A stretch of 64,000 nt of DNA from Pontederia crassipes (lineage: Eukaryota; Streptophyta; Magnoliopsida; Commelinales; Pontederiaceae). Location of the stretch: the NCBI GenBank assembly GCA_030549335.1, contig CM060193.1, forward strand, positions 56,821,146 to 56,885,145, in the 5' to 3' direction. A program made the position numbers and the translations under genes. Of the stretch, positions 25,901 through 37,558 are shown piece after piece. How positions within the stretch are numbered: the stretch's first letter is position 1; each line of letters opens with the position of its first letter. The notes under the pieces were generated by a model, which saw only the letters and a program-made list of their open reading frames with translations, had not been told where the DNA came from and ran no database searches.

Positions 25901-27309
25901 GCTGAAATCATGGCACCTAGTGACGTGACTATGATTTTGGAATATTTATTGATTAAATCAGTGATTTTGGGATTTTAATTATTGCTGATAAAGACGCAAA
26001 TTGATCATAAATTCCGCCATGATTGTTTTGAAAAAAAATGGTGATTTTATGACATTAATTTGTTGATTCCAGCCACGATTTTCTAAGAATTTTGTTGATT
26101 CTTGTCCCATTTTTTTTTTTGAAGCATTGTTAGTGTGGATTATGACAAATTTATTTCATGCATGACACCTAATTGATTTTCGGATTTAGAATGAATTTTG
26201 TTTTGATCACGTCTAACTGTCATTTTTTGAATATTAGTTGCTGATTAAATCGATTATTGCCGAACTTTTTGGTGTACAAGTTTTTCTGAAGAATTATGAT
26301 AATGGCTGATTATTTTTACATTTCCATGGCACATATTATATTTTTCTCTAGCAATCCTATCTTAATGACTTTGAACATAGATGCATATATATTGAGACTC
26401 GACAGATGTTAATTGAACATATTTTATAAAACTTTAATTGATATTTTTCACTGATTCGTGACTTATTTCTGCTATGTATTTGTTATATACATATAATTTT
26501 TTTGGCACTATGTTGTTGCAGTAATTAATTGAAGATTTAATCACAACCAATTCTTTTTCGATTGTTTTAGATTAAGCTGGATAATCTTTTAATTTAATTT
26601 AATTAGTTTAGTTAAGGCTTTAGATATTTTAGTTAATTAGGTGAAAATTAGCTACCTTTTTTTTTATCTATTTCCTTAGTTTATAGTCATTACTTTAGTT
26701 ATTTGTCAAGTTTATGTAATTTATTCTTGTCTTTTAGTCTTAGAGTCATCTTACTATTCTTCGTGCAAGGAGAGAAAATCGGACAAGCAAATTATTTTTG
26801 GATACTTCGACTTAGTGCTCCGCCATTGCATGCACGACGTCAGATTACGTGAATTATACATGCTGCCACCCGATAGACATCACAGTGCATTCAGAGAGTT
26901 GACCATGACTGGCCGAAACACAACACCTAACTACCTGATGTGACAAGATGTATCACGAGCAACAAGCGCACAACACAGCTAGGGCTGCTTCGAGTCCCAC
27001 TAGGATCCCGCTAGGACCAGGTTGTCCGCATGACGAGATGCATCCACGACTATCATATGCACCAAGGACAGTAAATCCGGTTGTCTTTTCTCCTTTTTTT
27101 ATTTTATTTTTCATTTCTTATATTTTTCTTTTTTTATTGAGTCTGTATCCCTTATGCTTGTTGACCTAACACTGAGGATAGTGTTTAGTTCAAGCTTGGG
27201 GGAGTTTGCATTTTATGCATTGCATTTTCCTTTATTTTTCTTTTTATTTGCTTATGTTTGCCGATAGACCCGCGATTTTCTATGACCCGACTGGTTGTCG
27301 ATCTTGTCC

Positions 27310-27425
27310 CTTGGCCGGCCTTGGGCATACCCTAGCTGGGGCACGCCTTGACCGGCCAGGGCAAACCTTCGGCCATGCTTGTCCGGCCAGGGCATGCCTT
27401 GGCGGCGTCTTGGCCAGCGGGATGG
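27310..27425 (+). repeat. Imperfect ~30-bp GC-rich repeats (CCGGCCAGGGCATGCCTT)
   Basis: Three to four variants of CCGGCCAGGGCATGCCTTGG follow each other, around 27312, 27350 and 27391. The overlapping open frames are by-products of this composition. Confidence 0.65.
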
Positions 27426-27563
27426 CCTATTCAGGTCGGACTTGACCCGTTGAGCAATTTGAGTCGAATGTCAGGTCGGGTCTTGCAACATTATTTTGAT
27501 GTTATCACACAGAGTCTAAAAATGACTCTTCTGCTCCTGCTAGTGATGGGGATGATGAACCTA

Positions 27564-27770
27564 TTGTAGGGGTGAGGAACACGACCAGATTTGATGATGA
27601 TAGGCAGCAACAGAAGTGGACAGCTTGGATCAGTAGCACTGATCAACTAAACGACTTTTCTTTACTCTTCAGTTGTAGGGGTGAGGAACGTCCAGGGCGG
27701 ATCTCATGATGACATTCGATGATGATCAGCGGTGGCAGAAGTGGATCGGCAGCGACGGAAGTGGATCAAA
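27564..27770 (+). repeat. ~110-bp direct duplication upstream of the membrane-protein gene
   Basis: GTAGGGGTGAGGAAC at about 27567 and 27676, each followed after 20-45 bp by GATGATGAT.GGC.G..GCAGAAGTGGA, indicate two diverged copies of one unit. A third partial echo (GACGGAAGTGGATC) follows at about 27755. Confidence 0.6.
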
Positions 27771-28065
27771 AGGCTGATCGACGAGATCAGATGATGATCA
27801 GTAGTGCGTGGTTTCGCCTCTCGCTGGAATCCCCCAAATCGGATTGTCACCAAGACGAAAAAAATAAAGTGAGGTAGAAGAAAGACGATCCTCTGGAGGA
27901 GACTGCATTGTGTACATCCACAAGTCGAACTCCGTCGTACGGAAGATTTCATTATTTAAAGTCACGAATTTAATTTATCAAAAAAATTAATGCAAAAAAT
28001 ATTCGAATCTAAATCGACATTGGATGCAAACATTAAACACTCCAATACACCTCGATTCCACACAA

Positions 28066-28166
28066 AAATTCGGATCTAAACCCGACACGCCACTGGACAA
28101 CAAATAGAATGGCGCCAAGCCAATCCGAACTCGGGGATTGGTAATAATTCGGATCTAAACCCGACA
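28066..28166 (+). promoter_or_regulatory. Presumed promoter/5' leader of the membrane-protein gene with a direct repeat
   Basis: ATTCGGATCTAAACCCGACA occurs twice, at about 28069 and 28147, in the GC-richer block that precedes the likely transcription start of the 29258 gene. A 5'-UTR intron is likely: a strong acceptor (pyrimidine tract TTCTTTTTGCAG) ends at 29191, and 5'-UTR exon 2 would begin at 29192. The donor (perhaps near 28423) and the start site are not certain. Confidence 0.45.
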
Positions 28167-29257
28167 AGCAGTAGCCGCCATTTATCAGATCAGGACTCGG
28201 TTCGGATCCAGATTCGGATGGAAACGTAAAACCGACCTCTTCCTTCGGGTGACCCCACAAAAGGGCGAAAAAGGACGTAATCCCCGTCGCGATTTCCCGG
28301 GCGTCTGTATTTTGTTGCCGGGCGACGAATTCGCGGTGGCGCCTCTCCGGCGATCTCTTTCAGTCAGTTCGCTTTCCTTGATTCCCTTCTTGATCATCTT
28401 TCAATACTTTTAAATCCTTGTTTGGTAACTTTGTAGTTGACTTAGTTCTCGGTGGTTATGATTTTGGTTATGAAAGTTTTGTAATTTCGCTTGCTGAGGG
28501 GGATTTGTTCCAGCTTGTTTGGTTCGCTGTTATAAAAATATGTTCTTGGAAGGGCAGATGAACTTTGTCTTTCTCGTTATCTCTTTCCTGATCTTCGTTG
28601 AGAGTTTAGGATCGGTCAGGTGTTCAAATATCATGTAATTTAAGCCAGTAGGATTGTGCAGGAACTTTGTAAAATGGCAGTTGTAATAAAAAATGTGAAA
28701 CTTTTTAATCTGCCGGCTGCAAATCTGGAGAACTAATTGTAAAAAATGATTTCTTTTTTTACCTTGGATTTTGATCCATCTTGCAAGAACTTGGAAATTG
28801 GCATGTTGCTGCTTTGGAGAAGGAAGAAACGATTGAAGAAGCACAGGGACACATATCTTAATAAGAAATGAGAACCTTGGGAAAAAAAATTCTTGGTTGT
28901 TCAATTATATTTCGAAGATCTATTTCTGTAATTTTTGCAATCTCTCCCATGGATGGTTGAATAATAATTTATTCTCCTACATTCTTTTGCTTGTTTTCAA
29001 CTAAATGCTCGGGGAATTGCAACAATAATAATCCACTACAGTACCTCCGGTGATATATCACGTACTGATTACATGATAACCGTCATTCACTAAAATAGTT
29101 CTCAGTGAACATTATGGTATATATTTATTAGTTGTTATCAGGTGATCCATCATGGTTTATTGAACTTTCTTGCTGTTTATTCTTTTTGCAGAAAATAAAT
29201 CGTCTTTTGTTACCTGCTGTCAGAGCTCTATAGTCTATAGTTTATGATGTTCTGATC

Positions 29258-31187
29258 ATGGCACCAGGACTACTCTCCCATCTGCAAGGTCTCTGGCCGT
29301 TTTCATTATTGAAACCCGATGATCTGAAAAATTCAATTCGATTAGTTCAGAAGCTCTCAATCCCAGATCAGACAAAGCAGTTTGTACTTGCATTGAGTGA
29401 ACCTGATTCTGGCACTGTTGTTTATATTCTAGCTGTGCAAGACCTATCAGAACAATCTGCTTTGGATGCGGAATATCTGATCAAGGAAGTTCAGCCTAAA
29501 GCTGTAGTAGTGCAAGTTGCCCCCTCTGCAGTGTCTAATATCCAAGCAGAGGAGAGATGGTCAAGAAATGATCAAGCAAAGACTGTCCCAACATCATACT
29601 TTGGAGTTCTTAAGAGATGTTTTATCGAAAAGATAAACAAAGACCAATATGAAAATTTTGCCGGCTGTCAAGTGCTGCAAGAGATTTTTGGGGTTGGTTT
29701 CTGTGGGCATCTCTTTGCTGCAAAGAAAGCTGCAAAGCAGATAGATTCACACTTTTTGTTACTTGAATCGTCATATGAGAAGACTTGCAATGTTGCTTCC
29801 TCTGGCAGCAATGACAGATTGGCTCAGAACTTGGGTTTCCACCAGATGAACACAAGTTGCTTACTTCCTGGAAAAGTTGGTCCAGCTCTGTATTCGAGTC
29901 CTTCAAGCTTTTGTATCACTGACCCTTTTCAGTTAAGCATGGTCAAGTCGATAATTCCTTATCTTGGCCTAGTTACTTCAAAAGTAGTTATTTCCAATGG
30001 TGTTTCTGAACAGGAGTCATCTCGAACTCTTAAGAACTACAAAGCTCCGTCTTTTGCTCAATCCTTTTACCCTTTACTGCAAGATCTACATGACATATTT
30101 GTTGATCTCCCGTCTATTACAAAAGCTATGGTATCTGCTCAGAAGATGCTTATTACTGTCAATGAGGGAAAGCGAGTAAGTACAGAAACATTATCTGACG
30201 TATACATCTTTAGGTTCACTGTTGAGCTTCTAAGGGTAGCCTTAAACAATGCTGCTCGGTCTCCAGTTACTAGAATTCAGAATGATCACTCAACCACGTC
30301 AGAGTTCTATGAACTCCCTGCTGCAGAGCAATCCCATATTCTTTTTGCACAAGCCCTTAAGAGCCAGGCAAAGAAGTTTGGATCAGTAGTTGCACTAGTT
30401 GATGCTACTTGCAGTTGATGCTACTTGCTTGACTGGTCTTAGGAAGCACTGGAACACATCTGTGCCCTTGAATGTCACAAATATGGCTGCTCTTTGTTTC
30501 AAACATCATCATGATGATGAACCTGGTACTGATGAAAAAGAAGCCGTTGATAATGTAGGGAAAAAGGACGTGTTAGCAGATAAGCCTGTTATAGCAGTTG
30601 GTGCCGGAGCTACTGCGCTTCTAGGTGTGTCATCATTATCTAAAGTTCTTCCAGCATCAACAATCATGAAAATAGCTGCATACAAGGTCCCAGTGATCAT
30701 AAAGTTTGGATTCTCTCAAGTTCAAAGGTTAGTGACTTGCACTGGACTTGCCAAGATATTTGGGTCATCAAAGCTTCTTTCACATGGGATTGCTAGTGGT
30801 GGGGTCAATGCAACAACACTAAAATTTACAGCAACAGCTGAGAAAATTCGTGCTGTGACACACACTGTTATTACCTCAGCTGAAAGGACTAGCTTCTTGG
30901 CAATGAGGACATCATTCTATGAAATTATGAGAACGAGGCATATACGTCGAATTAGTTTCATTCCATTGGCCACATTTAGTATAAGTGTAATCACTTGCAC
31001 TGGGTTGCTGACTCATGGAGATGGTATTGAGTGTGCCGCTGAGTCTATACCTTCTGTGCCAATGATTACTTCTTTGGGTCGTGGACTCCAGAGCTTGCAG
31101 GAGACATCTAAGGAAGTGAGACAAACAAATGCCATCAAAATTAGGGAAGCTCTACAGTCATTAATGCACAAATTTAAGAGGACTTAG
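29258..31187 (+). CDS. Plant membrane protein of unknown function, frame split by a 16-bp duplication
   Basis: A single long coding exon begins with ATG at 29258 (MAPGLLSHLQGLWPFSLLK) and reads 386 codons to a TGA at 30416-30418. The remaining ~256 codons continue in the +1 frame to a TAG at 31185-31187. Both parts belong together: the junction is an exact tandem duplication of 16 bp, and deleting one copy would restore a continuous frame of roughly 637 residues. The N-terminal block VVYILAVQDLSEQSALDAEY...VQPKAVVVQ weakly resembles TraB-type domains. The second part has hydrophobic segments (GAGATALLGVSSLSKVLP; ISFIPLATFSISVITCTGLL), suggesting a membrane protein, and a short basic C-terminus (HKFKRT). 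I do not recognise a named family. Either a real recent null allele or a sequencing/assembly artefact. Confidence 0.8.
30397..30428 (+). repeat. 16-bp exact tandem duplication causing the frameshift
   Basis: AGTTGATGCTACTTGC is present twice in direct succession (30397-30412 and 30413-30428). The second copy leads into the frame that continues TGLRKHWNTSV. The first copy runs into a TGA three codons later. Confidence 0.95.
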
Positions 31188-33080
31188 CTAATGAAGTTTG
31201 TGCTTCTAGTTAGCTTTTTCTCAGTGGAATATGCTTCAATTCTCCATGCAGATTGCCTTTCCAGTTTTCTTCATGCATATAGCACTTGGGGGGCCTACAA
31301 TATGACATTTAGGAAGAAGCTTCCTACATATGAATACCCGCAGGGACTAATGATTTCTGTTGCATCAATGTCTTTGTGCACATGAGCTGGTAGGGAAGAG
31401 GCAGAAATTGATTCAAACCAATATTATTAAACTTATGTTTCCAACTACTTAAGAAATCTATACTTCACATTAAATTCTTTACCTGTACAGAAATTGTTAG
31501 AACTGCTTGGTTTGTTAGAATTTGTACATGATGAGGAAATGGTATTTAGTGCTATGTTGTTCTTTTCTCCTTTGTCTGAAAACATTTTTTTCCTCTGTAT
31601 AGAGCATACAGGTCCTTTTACGATACTGACAATATGTTACTTCTTGATGACCACGATGCAAGTATCTCACTACTTGCGAGAGATATCAGTTTTTCAAGCA
31701 AATTAGTCATTCACAAACCCTCATGGTAGTTCCTTGTGCTTTTTGTATGTAATCATGTTGATGTATATTGGTGATTCTAATTTCTTTCAAAAATATCTAC
31801 TGCGACCTTGATGGTGCAGCTGCTAACTAGAGAACTTCACCTTTTCAATGTTTCTATTATACATTGGAGCTGTCTTGGTTTTTTGGTTGAAGTTATTTCT
31901 TACTTTGTGAAGGAATCATTCAGAGAGGACCCTTTTTCAAGAACTAGGATACCTGTAGTGATGACTGGCCCTCCTTTCTGATTTCAAACTCAGGGATCAT
32001 TACATAAGATATAACTGTATTACAATGGCCAAAACACTGGGAAGTATTCTTATAGATCTCGGGTTTATCCTGGATTTCTTCTACTTGCCTCTATAGGCAA
32101 TTGAATGCACCATTTGCAAGAGGTTTCCAAGTTGTAGATATATAGTTGGCAACACAGACAGTGCAGCATAACTGAGGCAATAATTGTGAACTTGAAATTC
32201 ATGGTTTTCTTGTGAGAGGTGAAAAACTCGGAACATGCTAGTCATCAGTGCGAGGAATGAGAAACTACTGCAAAATCTTGTTATGTGAGCTGAATATGTT
32301 TGCATTTCATTATTCCAATTTATGTCATGTAGAAGTAAAATGTCATGAAAGTAATATTCGTATGAGACACTTTCAAACCCTACGACATTTGCAATACACA
32401 CGTGCTGAATACAACAATGAAGCTAATATCTGAGAACTGTTAGGAATAACTTTAGAAAGTTCACACTACTGTTGCTTTGACAGAAATGAAGTCTGAGATC
32501 TTGTGAGTGTAGTAATGTAGATGTATGGAGTTACTGGAACTTCGAAGTGTTTCCAGGAAGTCACACCTAAGAACAAGGAATAAGCTGGCTTAAATAAATT
32601 TACAATTCAATATAAATAAGCAGAAATTTAGAAGTATTTGTCCTACAAGAGAGGTCAAGAAGTGTTTTGCGGTCACCATTATGCCCAAATATGCCTACTT
32701 GAAGAAAGGGATACCATTTGTAAATATAACGCATCACAAAAAGATGTTCAAGTATATGTAATGATTAGTGACGAATTTTGGTCATTAAACTTCAAATTTA
32801 TACCTTGAACTGCAACAAATGGTTTAATTTATAAAAGAGAAGTCATTGTACATACATGTATATATACACTTGTTTTTTGGATCACCAAAAGTTCCATCAA
32901 ACCATTTTGATAAAGTTGAAAACATTGACAAAATTAATTTTATTCTGCACTTGTCTTGTGTTTAAACTTTTTAATGTAGAAGAACACATGGCCAAAGAAG
33001 GGAAAGACATTACTTGATCTTGTAAGTAGTCCATCATCAAGGTTAAGGGCTTTCCAATCATTATTAGCTCCGACTGAGTT
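31188..33080. other. 3' flank and intergenic DNA
   Basis: Sequence downstream of the membrane-protein stop probably includes its 3' UTR for a few hundred bases. The rest is AT-rich with no supported gene on either strand; short open frames here lack motifs. Confidence 0.5.
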
Positions 33081-33109
33081 GATCCACATATTGATAGAGG
33101 AAAAATGAT

Positions 33110-34815
33110 TTATAAGAAAACCACAAAAAATTATGGTATTGATAAATTATAAAAGATGATGATTGAAAATTCTATTTGCAATCTTAAAACTAGAATTACA
33201 AGAGTTTAAAACTAATAATCATTCTTCCCCTTGATTAGGTTACTTTTAATCATGATCATTATAACTAATTAAAAAGTGGCATGATGAGTAATAACTAAAA
33301 TACCAACTTTAATTAAATAACTAATAGAAAATGAAAATCTCCCATGTTAATCTCCTTAATCTAAAAATTTTGACTTCTTGAAAAAAACTTTGCACAACGT
33401 TTGTATACATCTCAACATCAAACTTCTCGAGCTCATCTTTATTGATCCAATTGTTTTCAATAGCAAGTTTACCCAATCACATAACCAAGAATCTTTTATA
33501 ACTTCTTGACATCCCATATTAAACTCCTTAGTACATAAAAAGTCATTAACCTTACATTTCTTTTATGAACTAGCAACATGTATTGAATTCTCCTCCATTG
33601 GATGCAAGGTGTACTTCATGTTAATAAGTATTTGGTTTAGTGTGATGCTTCGTGTCATGGTCATACAACTATGACTTTTCCACAAGAATACGTCCAACAT
33701 TCACATGCACAACATCACATAAAGTTTCATTTTGTAGATTACTTCCCATTATAAATTGCACCAAATATCGAGCAGTGACAAAAATTTCATTGTCTTCCTT
33801 AAGCCAACGAATTTTGAAATGATGTAGATATTTTTCAATAACCAACTCTAATGCATCCTTAAAAATGACATTACGCATGCTACCATAATTTATAATTAGA
33901 TCACATACTTTTCAACTACAAAGAACACGTGTTATGAAGATACTATGCCTTATCTGATCTTCTTTTTTTTTTTGCTATAGTAGTTAAAATACTTCGAACC
34001 ACCCATGATTCTCCTTGAACAGGGAGAGCTTCTACTTCTTCACTTTCATCCATATACTGAACATAAGTGACTCTATGACTCTTACTCTTCATATTCTTTA
34101 TGTAGCTCTGCTAGATTTAACTCTTCGCTCTAAGCAAATATAAGGACTATGACCTTTTTCACCACAAGTGAAACGAACACATTTGTGTATTGTTATTTCT
34201 TTATAAGCCATGGGGGCAAAATTATTTTATCCATAATAACGCATTACATCTTTCCCCTTATCATTGCCGCAAGATATTACTTAAATATTCACTTTTTAAG
34301 TCGTTTATTTATTTGAGTTTCTTGATTGGTTTCTTGTGCAGATGAGTTATTTTTTTTGCATTTCTAACAACTCTAGGACCCTTTTGCATAATGCTTGAGC
34401 ATCCAACTAAAGGTCTACGTGTTCCATATTGTCACACGAATTTTTAAGCCAATAAAACCTGTTGTTGGGCATCTTCAAGAGTACCCACATGAACAATAGA
34501 CATCACATCTCTAATAGATTAATTAAGCTCGACAAGAGGTTAGAAGATTGGAAGGATTGATAAAAAGAACAATTAGGGTTATGAGAAAGTCACAAAAATA
34601 AAGATAGAAGATGACATGTGAAAATTTTATTTGCAATATTAAATATTAGGATTACAAGAGTTTAAAACTAATAATTAATCTCCACCCTTAAGTAAAAGAC
34701 CATGTGCCCATATGCCCATATGCCCATCACATCTAATTAAAAGACCATAGGCCCATCACATGATGTCTAATAACTAAAACACCAATTTTAATTAAATAGT
34801 TAATAGAAAATAAAA
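33110..34815 (-). mobile_element. Short degenerate Ty3/gypsy element with LTR-like direct repeats
   Basis: Two direct repeats of about 220-240 bp (33110-33335 and 34575-34815) share TTTTATTTGCAAT, GGATTACAAGAGTTTAAAAC and TAATTAAATA.TTAATAGAAAAT blocks. They flank about 1.2 kb that encodes decayed gag-protease sequence on the minus strand. They look like LTR remnants of an internally deleted element. Exact ends and target duplication were not found. Confidence 0.5.
33640..34350 (-). pseudogene. Gypsy-type zinc knuckle and aspartic-protease remnant
   Basis: Read on the minus strand, about 34220-34130 gives a CxxC..H-like knuckle remnant (FTCGEKGHSPYICL). 33878-33669 carries KIRWLKEDNEIFVTARYLVQF and LCDVVHVNVGRILVEKS. 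These correspond to the block WLN..GEV.V.K..LV.F and CDVVPM...HLLLGRPW after the active site of plant gypsy proteases. The rest of pol is missing and the frame is broken. Confidence 0.6.
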
Positions 34816-34830
34816 AAAATCATGCATCAT

Positions 34831-36494
34831 TGCACCAACCATTGGACCTCCACCTGAAGGGGAAAACCTTCCACTACAACAATTTAATAGCTATTATTTT
34901 TTAGGAGAAAAAGGATGGCTACCATATTATGTAGTTGTCATTCAAGTATATATAATTATGAAAAGAGAATGGGAAAAGAGAGCAAGCAAAAATGGGAAAA
35001 TATATCAACCATCTATGAATTCACTCCCGAAGAAGAAATGAGATGTGTACAATATGCTCTATCTGGCAATTCTCACACAAAAAATCGTCCGATTATGTTG
35101 AAGTCATATGGCCCAGGAATCGGCCAAAGGTGTATTTGCTATTGTTATCAGATATAGTTCTAAAGGTGTACTTGGTGAAATGTGCAGCAGCTAAATGTCC
35201 AATTTTTTAGGGACAAATGCACAATTGATCTTGGTAAAATGACAAATCTCATATAATAAATTTAGTTAGAAGCAAAACTACCCAATTCTTGAGCATGGGT
35301 GAGGTGAGTCATATCATAACAATTTGTAGCTAGAAAAAAGGCTTCTAGGATTTCATGTATGCAAAGTGTTCCATGCCTTCGTAATACAATTAAGAGGATA
35401 AATGTAAATAGACACACTTTGTTGCATAAAGTAGGGTGGGTTTCACTATATATGGAATTAGCTTACAAAAGAAATCCAATTTTGGAGAAGTTGCCCATAA
35501 TATGGTAAAATCTAATGATGAGAGGATTAAGAGTAAGATTGCACACATGTAATTTTTTAATATAAAAGGATAAATTTCTTAAAGAAAATATAACATTAAA
35601 AATTGAAGACCAAGGAAAGTTGATTTCATAAATACATGCTTTGACATTCCAACCCCATCAACTTAGCTCTTTGAAATATGCATAAAGTGAACATCAGAAG
35701 TTTGGAAGTTGTAGCTATTTTATAATTAATAGGTCATGGAGGTGAACTTTTTTCTTTTAGTCACTCAGGATCTCTGATTTCAAAGTTACATATTAGTACC
35801 AGACTAATTTGGAGTCGAAGTAAAAAAGCAGAACAATATTTTTTCTGATCAAATGATAACTACAATCCCTTTAAAAATGAAGCTATTAGCACCCGTCGAA
35901 TCATTTGGGACACAATACAATTAATCAAAACTTTAATTGGGAGAGGTTTAGCATCCCAAAACTATCGAAACTATATGAAATACAAGATAGAACATAAGAG
36001 GGAAACCCTATTTAATTATTTGATAGCTACAAGTAAGACTATACATTTGCAAGTTGAGCATGGCATCTCAGGATATTAGTTTATTTGTAATGTTGCACTT
36101 GAATGGAGGTAATAAAAACTATTCCACACAAATAATAGCTCTTGTTCTTAGGTGTTAGCTCATCTACATCTTCAAACAATTGGATGGAATTATAAAGAGT
36201 GGTAAGAGGCCTTTTGACAAATGAAATTAAATTTGGTATGCGGAACACATTGTAATGCTTCATATTTATCTCTTTCTCTTGTACTTTGAAGGTGTTTTTC
36301 AGCGACCTAATGTAATTTTTCATCCTTTTCTATCCAAAAGTCTGAGGAAAGAGATATAACTTTGCAAACGAAAGCAAAACTCAGCTATACTCTTATGTCA
36401 AGCAAGTGGCCAAAAACATTAATAATCTTATTATTGTTGAGCTGATCCCTTACTCCTTATTTATTTATTATATAGAATTTTGAAGCAAGAAAGG
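34831..36494. other. Intergenic DNA
   Basis: No supported gene. It contains one copy (35745-35925) of a direct repeat that recurs at 45898-46075. The 80-codon open frame at 34915 has no known motif. Confidence 0.5.
35745..35925 (+). repeat. Direct repeat, copy 1 (partner at 45898-46075)
   Basis: The block containing AGTTACATATTAGTACCAGA, CTAATTTGGAGTCGAAGTAA and TCGAATCATTTGGGACACAA recurs about 10.15 kb downstream in the same orientation with scattered substitutions and small indels. Its nature is unknown; it is not coding. Confidence 0.85.
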
Positions 36495-36495
36495 A

Positions 36496-37190
36496 CTAAA
36501 AAATGGGACAGTTTGCTTGCAGGTGAATTTCATGTGCTAGCAGAGAGCTTTGAAGCCCATGAAAAGTAATGGGTGTGGCCAAAGAAGCGATGATGTCATT
36601 GTATTCATTGCCTAAGTTATTGAATATGATAACATTGAAAGTTGGAATGGAAAGAGGGTGACCATCGCCAACGTACTTCATGTGACGAAGGTAGGATGTG
36701 AATATTGTGGAGTCACCACGTTTGAGATTTTGAAGTTGCATTTGTAATTGTAGTATGCGGGCATGTGAAGGTGCTCGATAAGTTTGATGTAATGATGTCC
36801 ATACTTATTGTGAGGTTGAGAGACCAACCACCGAAGGCATGACTTCTTCTGACAAGGATGACAACATCCAGCTAAGAAGAAGCTGATCTTTTTTTATTGC
36901 CATGCTAAAAATTCCGGATTAATAGAATCAAGAGTACTAGGGTTTGACGAAGGGAGGTTCATAGGAGGTTACAAACACACCAACATGATATTCAAAGTTG
37001 AATGTGCATAGGATAGGCTTGAATTGTGTAAGACAAAGGAGGTAATTTGTGGGGGTTAATTTTAGGGAAAGAAAATGATAGACCTGGTTGGCAAGAGGAA
37101 GGTGAACACTTTGACCATCTTTTCTTCCAAAAATTATCAACGAACCATTCAATGATTATGATTCTTTGGGAGAAAAAGCCGGACACTATT
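36496..37190 (-). pseudogene. Ty1/copia gag remnant
   Basis: On the minus strand, 37152-36937 carries LSLKLTPTNYLLCLTQFKPIL, matching the copia gag start (KLT..NYL.W..Q..P.L). 36741-36496 carries MQLQNLKRGDSTIFTSYLRHMK...YNDIIASL, matching the UBN2-type gag core (L..LKKG..S...Y....K...D.L...G...). A frame break separates the parts and no pol follows. Confidence 0.75.
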
Positions 37191-37558
37191 CTTATCCACG
37201 GTTGAAGTATGAACTTGAGTGTTAAGTACTTATTCTTGTAAGAACAAAGTTGCTTGATGTATCATTTGTAATAAAAAATATCCATGATGTCGAAATGTTC
37301 TTTCATCCTTCCGAAGTGTGCCTTAATATACATATTTCAATCTTGACTTGTAATTATTTTTGTTGGATTGCAGGTGCTCGCTCGATGAATCTTGCATCAA
37401 GCCCATAACCGAGAATCCAAGTAGTGGAAAAGTTGCCTCGTGATGCTATCTCAAAAAGATACAAAGTTCTGGTAAGAATTGATGCTCAAGTACATTCACT
37501 TCCTTTTTAGAATTAAAATGCAATTATACGTAGGTTACATGTATCCTACCCTTACATA

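Larger units (their letters stand above)
21850..27300 (+). mobile_element. Decayed Athila/Tat-like Ty3/gypsy LTR retrotransposon without coding capacity
   Basis: Three landmarks support this call. First, 23983-24000 is a degenerate form of the tRNA-Asp primer-binding site used by plant Athila/Tat elements, preceded by the usual CACATCAAGTTTT. Second, the upstream sequence GTGAGTTTGACACTCTTTACTCC...TAGC (around 23907-23945) matches the style of the 3' end of such LTRs. Third, 27168-27197 contains CTGAGGATAGTGTTTAGTTC followed by AAGCTTGGGGGAGT, the motif that follows the pol end in this lineage. No gag or pol frame is recognisable between them, so coding sequence was lost or this is a non-autonomous derivative. 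LTR outer borders could not be fixed and no 3' LTR was found. Confidence 0.6.

Noticed and set aside
30397..30428. A small intron explaining the frame change in the membrane-protein gene
   Set aside because: There is no GT-AG pair around the junction, and an exact 16-bp tandem duplication explains it fully.
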